A stretch of DNA of 6,869 nucleotides from Bacillota bacterium (GTDB taxonomy: Bacteria > Bacillota > Clostridia > Tissierellales > Peptoniphilaceae), in assembly GCA_023443025.1 (NCBI GenBank), contig JAEZWM010000028.1, forward strand, positions 1-6,869, read 5' to 3'. Both the position numbers and the translations under genes were made by a program. This document shows, piece by piece, positions 5,601-6,869 of the stretch. The notes under the pieces are model-generated. The model was not told the DNA's origin. It saw only the letters and a list, made by a program, of their open reading frames with translations, and searched no databases. Each line of letters opens with the position of its first letter. The first letter of the stretch is position 1.

Positions 5601-5930
5601 TTACAACATCATTTGAGATATTATAATCCCGATTGTGCCTATACAAACAAAGGAAAGCCCGATTCCCGTTGCTTTTTTTCTTTTTGAAATTTCTAATTTT
5701 TCTTTTTCTGTGATATTGATAATAGGGCAGTTTCTTCTTCTAATAAGATATAGAAGCAGTCCTCCACCTGTATTTTTACCAAATGTAAGAAAACCCCAAA
5801 AACGCGGATGTTTTATTCCTCTCGTCTTTGCATCTATAACAACTATATTATAAAGCTGATATAGAAAGAAAATAGCTCCAACCGCTATGAGCGCTCCAAA
5901 TATTGCGGATAAAATGTTATTCCATTCCAT
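5601..5930 (-). CDS. Small membrane protein of unknown function
   Basis: A 109-residue protein with three hydrophobic segments: about 7-31, a shorter one at about 44-63, and 87-108. Between the first two is a DAKTRGIKHPRFWGF segment, and the second ends in LLLYLIRRR. This pattern (Asp-Ala-Lys-x-Arg-Gly, an aromatic-rich stretch, then a Gly-rich helix ending in Tyr-Leu and Arg) resembles small integral membrane proteins common in Firmicutes, some of them similar to the N-terminal part of phospholipase-D-type proteins. I see no catalytic residues. The ribosome binding site TAAGGAGG is excellent and contains the stop codon of the XRE gene, 15 bases upstream, so the two are probably translationally coupled and work together. 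The function is unknown. Confidence 0.8.
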   Translation of the reverse strand: MEWNNILSAIFGALIAVGAIFFLYQLYNIVVIDAKTRGIKHPRFWGFLTFGKNTGGGLLLYLIRRRNCPIINITEKEKLEISKRKKATGIGLSFVCIGTIGIIISQMML

Positions 5931-5945
5931 GATAATCAGTCCTCC

Positions 5946-6353
5946 TTAAATTTTTTGAATGATTTGATACAATAAAGCAGATGAGCCGATTACCATCAAG
6001 CTGAAAACACCCATAAGATAAATCTGATTATTAGGAATAAACATACTCAAGATTATCACTACAGCCACAAGTACAATGTTAATAATAATCGCAACAATAA
6101 GTTTTTTATTGCTTTTCACGATATTTGTACCTTCTTCTAAATGTTTTATCATATTTTCATCACCTTTTAGCAAATCGTCTAAACTTATAGAATATAAGTT
6201 ACTTAATTCAATGACGCTGATTATATCAGGGTAAAATCTTTCATTCTCCCAATTAGAAATTGTTTGTCTGGACATATTAATTTTTTCTGCTACTTGTTCT
6301 TGTGTAAATCCTGAACGTATTCTAGCGTCTTTTAATTGTTTTCCTATTTCCAT
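5946..6353 (-). CDS. XRE-family transcriptional regulator with C-terminal membrane segments
   Basis: A 135-residue protein. Residues 3-62 form a classic HTH_3/XRE domain: GFTQEQVAEKINMSRQTISNWE at 15-36 covers the helix-turn-helix, followed by the usual P-D-I-x2-V-I-x-L-S-N-L-Y block. After a charged linker come two hydrophobic segments at about 84-106 and 110-132, so the repressor is probably tethered to the membrane. This architecture is common in Firmicutes. I chose the ATG at 6353 because AAAGGAG lies at 6371-6365. The same frame opens with a TTG at 6374, but that codon overlaps the 5' end of this site and is unlikely. The small membrane protein downstream is coupled to it. It probably represses its own promoter; other targets are unknown. 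Confidence 0.9.
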   Translation of the reverse strand: MEIGKQLKDARIRSGFTQEQVAEKINMSRQTISNWENERFYPDIISVIELSNLYSISLDDLLKGDENMIKHLEEGTNIVKSNKKLIVAIIINIVLVAVVIILSMFIPNNQIYLMGVFSLMVIGSSALLYQIIQKI

Positions 6354-6379
6354 ATTAACGATTGCTCCTTTCAAGGCTT

Positions 6380-6408
6380 ATTATCCGTGATGAAAAGTAT
6401 CATGTCTA
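6380..6408 (-). promoter_or_regulatory. SigmaA-type promoter of the XRE gene with an inverted repeat in the spacer
   Basis: On the minus strand TAGACA (6408-6403) and GATAAT (6385-6380) are separated by 17 bases, each differing from consensus at one position. Transcription would start near 6373 and give a leader of about 20 bases. The spacer holds a short inverted repeat, TGAT-N7-ATCA (6388-6402), where a repressor would block polymerase. This suits autoregulation by the XRE protein, although a 4-base arm is weak on its own. Confidence 0.55.
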
Positions 6409-6621
6409 TCAAAAATTCTTTCCAAAGACTGTTTTTAAGTGTCTAGTTTTTTTGACATCGCTTGGTTAAGCCATTTGTATTTAAGTATATCTTTTGATTA
6501 TCTTTATTGCAAGAATGATAGAGGTTTAGAATTTATTGAATAGAAAACTATAATAACTTTTAACCTAAATTTTATGATATTAATCATTAGTAAATCATCA
6601 GATATTTCACCCAAGATAAAC
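6409..6621. other. Non-coding gap between the ABC gene terminator and the XRE promoter
   Basis: No open frame with a plausible start and ribosome binding site was seen on either strand. The stretch is AT-rich with no convincing hairpin or repeat. A TTGACA on the plus strand at 6452-6457 has only a poor -10 partner and no gene after it. Confidence 0.6.
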
Positions 6622-6653
6622 TTAAAACTCGCCATTTTAAAAGCGAGTTTTAA
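6616..6653 (-). terminator. Intrinsic terminator of the ABC transporter gene
   Basis: An 11-bp perfect stem (6622-6632 with 6643-6653) with a 10-base loop lies about 35 bases past the stop codon of the partial ABC gene. The lower stem is A/T-rich and the minus strand continues with GTTTATC, giving a short, imperfect U-tract. Confidence 0.7.
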
Positions 6654-6688
6654 TTATTCTTTATTAAAGAATATCAGCCGTCCACATA

Positions 6689-6868
6689 CTACTCTCCCAT
6701 AACATTATAAAGAGAATAAAAATATCCTTTTCTTTCTATCAAATCTTCAAAATTACCGAACTCCACTAGTTTTGCGTGATTCATTACAAGTATTTCATCA
6801 TATTTTCTAAGGAGTTTTTTATTTAGTCTATGGGTTACAACTATTTTTGTTACATCTTCAAGGTCTAT
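6689..6868 (-). CDS. ABC transporter ATP-binding protein, C-terminal end only
   Basis: The right edge of the window cuts this gene; 59 codons and a TAG stop remain. The fragment has the end of an ABC nucleotide-binding domain: VVTHRL (10-15) with the H-loop histidine at 13, then KYDEILVMNHAKLVEFGNFEDL (22-43). This matches the usual D-x-I-x-V-hydrophobic, then V-E-x-G-x-x-x-x-L tail. The final YFYSLY segment is typical of exporter-type (membrane-fused) ABC proteins, where the ATPase ends the chain. The Walker motifs and membrane domain lie outside the window, so substrate and partner cannot be stated. A terminator follows directly, so it ends its own transcript. Confidence 0.85.
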   Translation of the reverse strand: MDLEDVTKIVVTHRLNKKLLRKYDEILVMNHAKLVEFGNFEDLIERKGYFYSLYNVMGE

Positions 6869-6869
6869 T

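Noticed and set aside
5635..5853. Open frame of 72 codons on the plus strand
   Set aside because: It is antisense to the small membrane protein gene, which has an excellent ribosome site and coupling to the XRE gene. Nothing supports plus-strand expression.
6354..6374. Longer start (TTG at 6374) for the XRE regulator
   Set aside because: The extra seven codons cover the AAAGGAG ribosome site of the ATG at 6353, and the XRE domain begins normally at that ATG.
6452..6480. TTGACA on the plus strand with TTGTAT 17 bases later
   Set aside because: The -10 is poor and no plus-strand gene follows; the next frames hit stops within a few codons.
1..6869. CRISPR array, insertion sequence, tRNA or rRNA gene
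   Set aside because: No evenly spaced direct repeats with spacers, no transposase-like protein or paired terminal repeats, and no tRNA or rRNA sequence were recognised.

Overview
The window is AT-rich DNA with closely spaced genes, good AGGAG-type ribosome binding sites and intrinsic terminators. Together with the protein types this suggests a low-GC Firmicute, most likely an anaerobe of the Clostridia/Tissierellia type. I cannot name the genus. Every supported gene lies on the minus strand, so transcription runs from high to low coordinates.

Layout from right to left (5' to 3' on the minus strand). (i) The last 59 residues of an ABC exporter ATPase (6689-6868) and its terminator. (ii) A two-gene unit: an XRE repressor with a membrane-anchored tail (5946-6353) and a small membrane protein (5601-5930), with a sigmaA-type promoter in front and a terminator at about 5406-5445. 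(iii) A regulatory region (about 5003-5250) with three GGAA-N5-TTCC palindromes, a promoter-proximal TTTTACATAG repeat and a near-consensus sigma54 -24/-12 promoter. (iv) The genes that promoter faces: a cyclase/kynurenine-formamidase-family metallohydrolase (4173-4919) and a DUF1097 membrane protein (3580-4080), separated by a 38-bp perfect palindrome and closed by a strong hairpin. (v) A two-component system: a histidine kinase with an N-terminal solute-binding-protein domain but no signal peptide or membrane segment (1683-3401), overlapping by 11 bases an NtrC-type sigma54 activator (338-1693) that starts with TTG. (vi) 337 non-coding bases holding the terminator of that operon, a second set of the same palindromes, and at the window edge what looks like the -24 half of another sigma54 promoter.

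Taken together, this looks like a nearly self-contained sigma54 signalling module. My model is that the soluble kinase reads a small intracellular ligand and phosphorylates the activator. The activator binds GGAA-N5-TTCC sites and drives the cyclase/DUF1097 operon from the sigma54 promoter. It probably also drives a second unit just beyond the left edge. The palindromes are laid out alike at both places: two sites 18 bp apart, then a site with an identical 15-mer 70 or 77 bp nearer the promoter. The ligand, the cyclase substrate and the role of DUF1097 cannot be read from the sequence.
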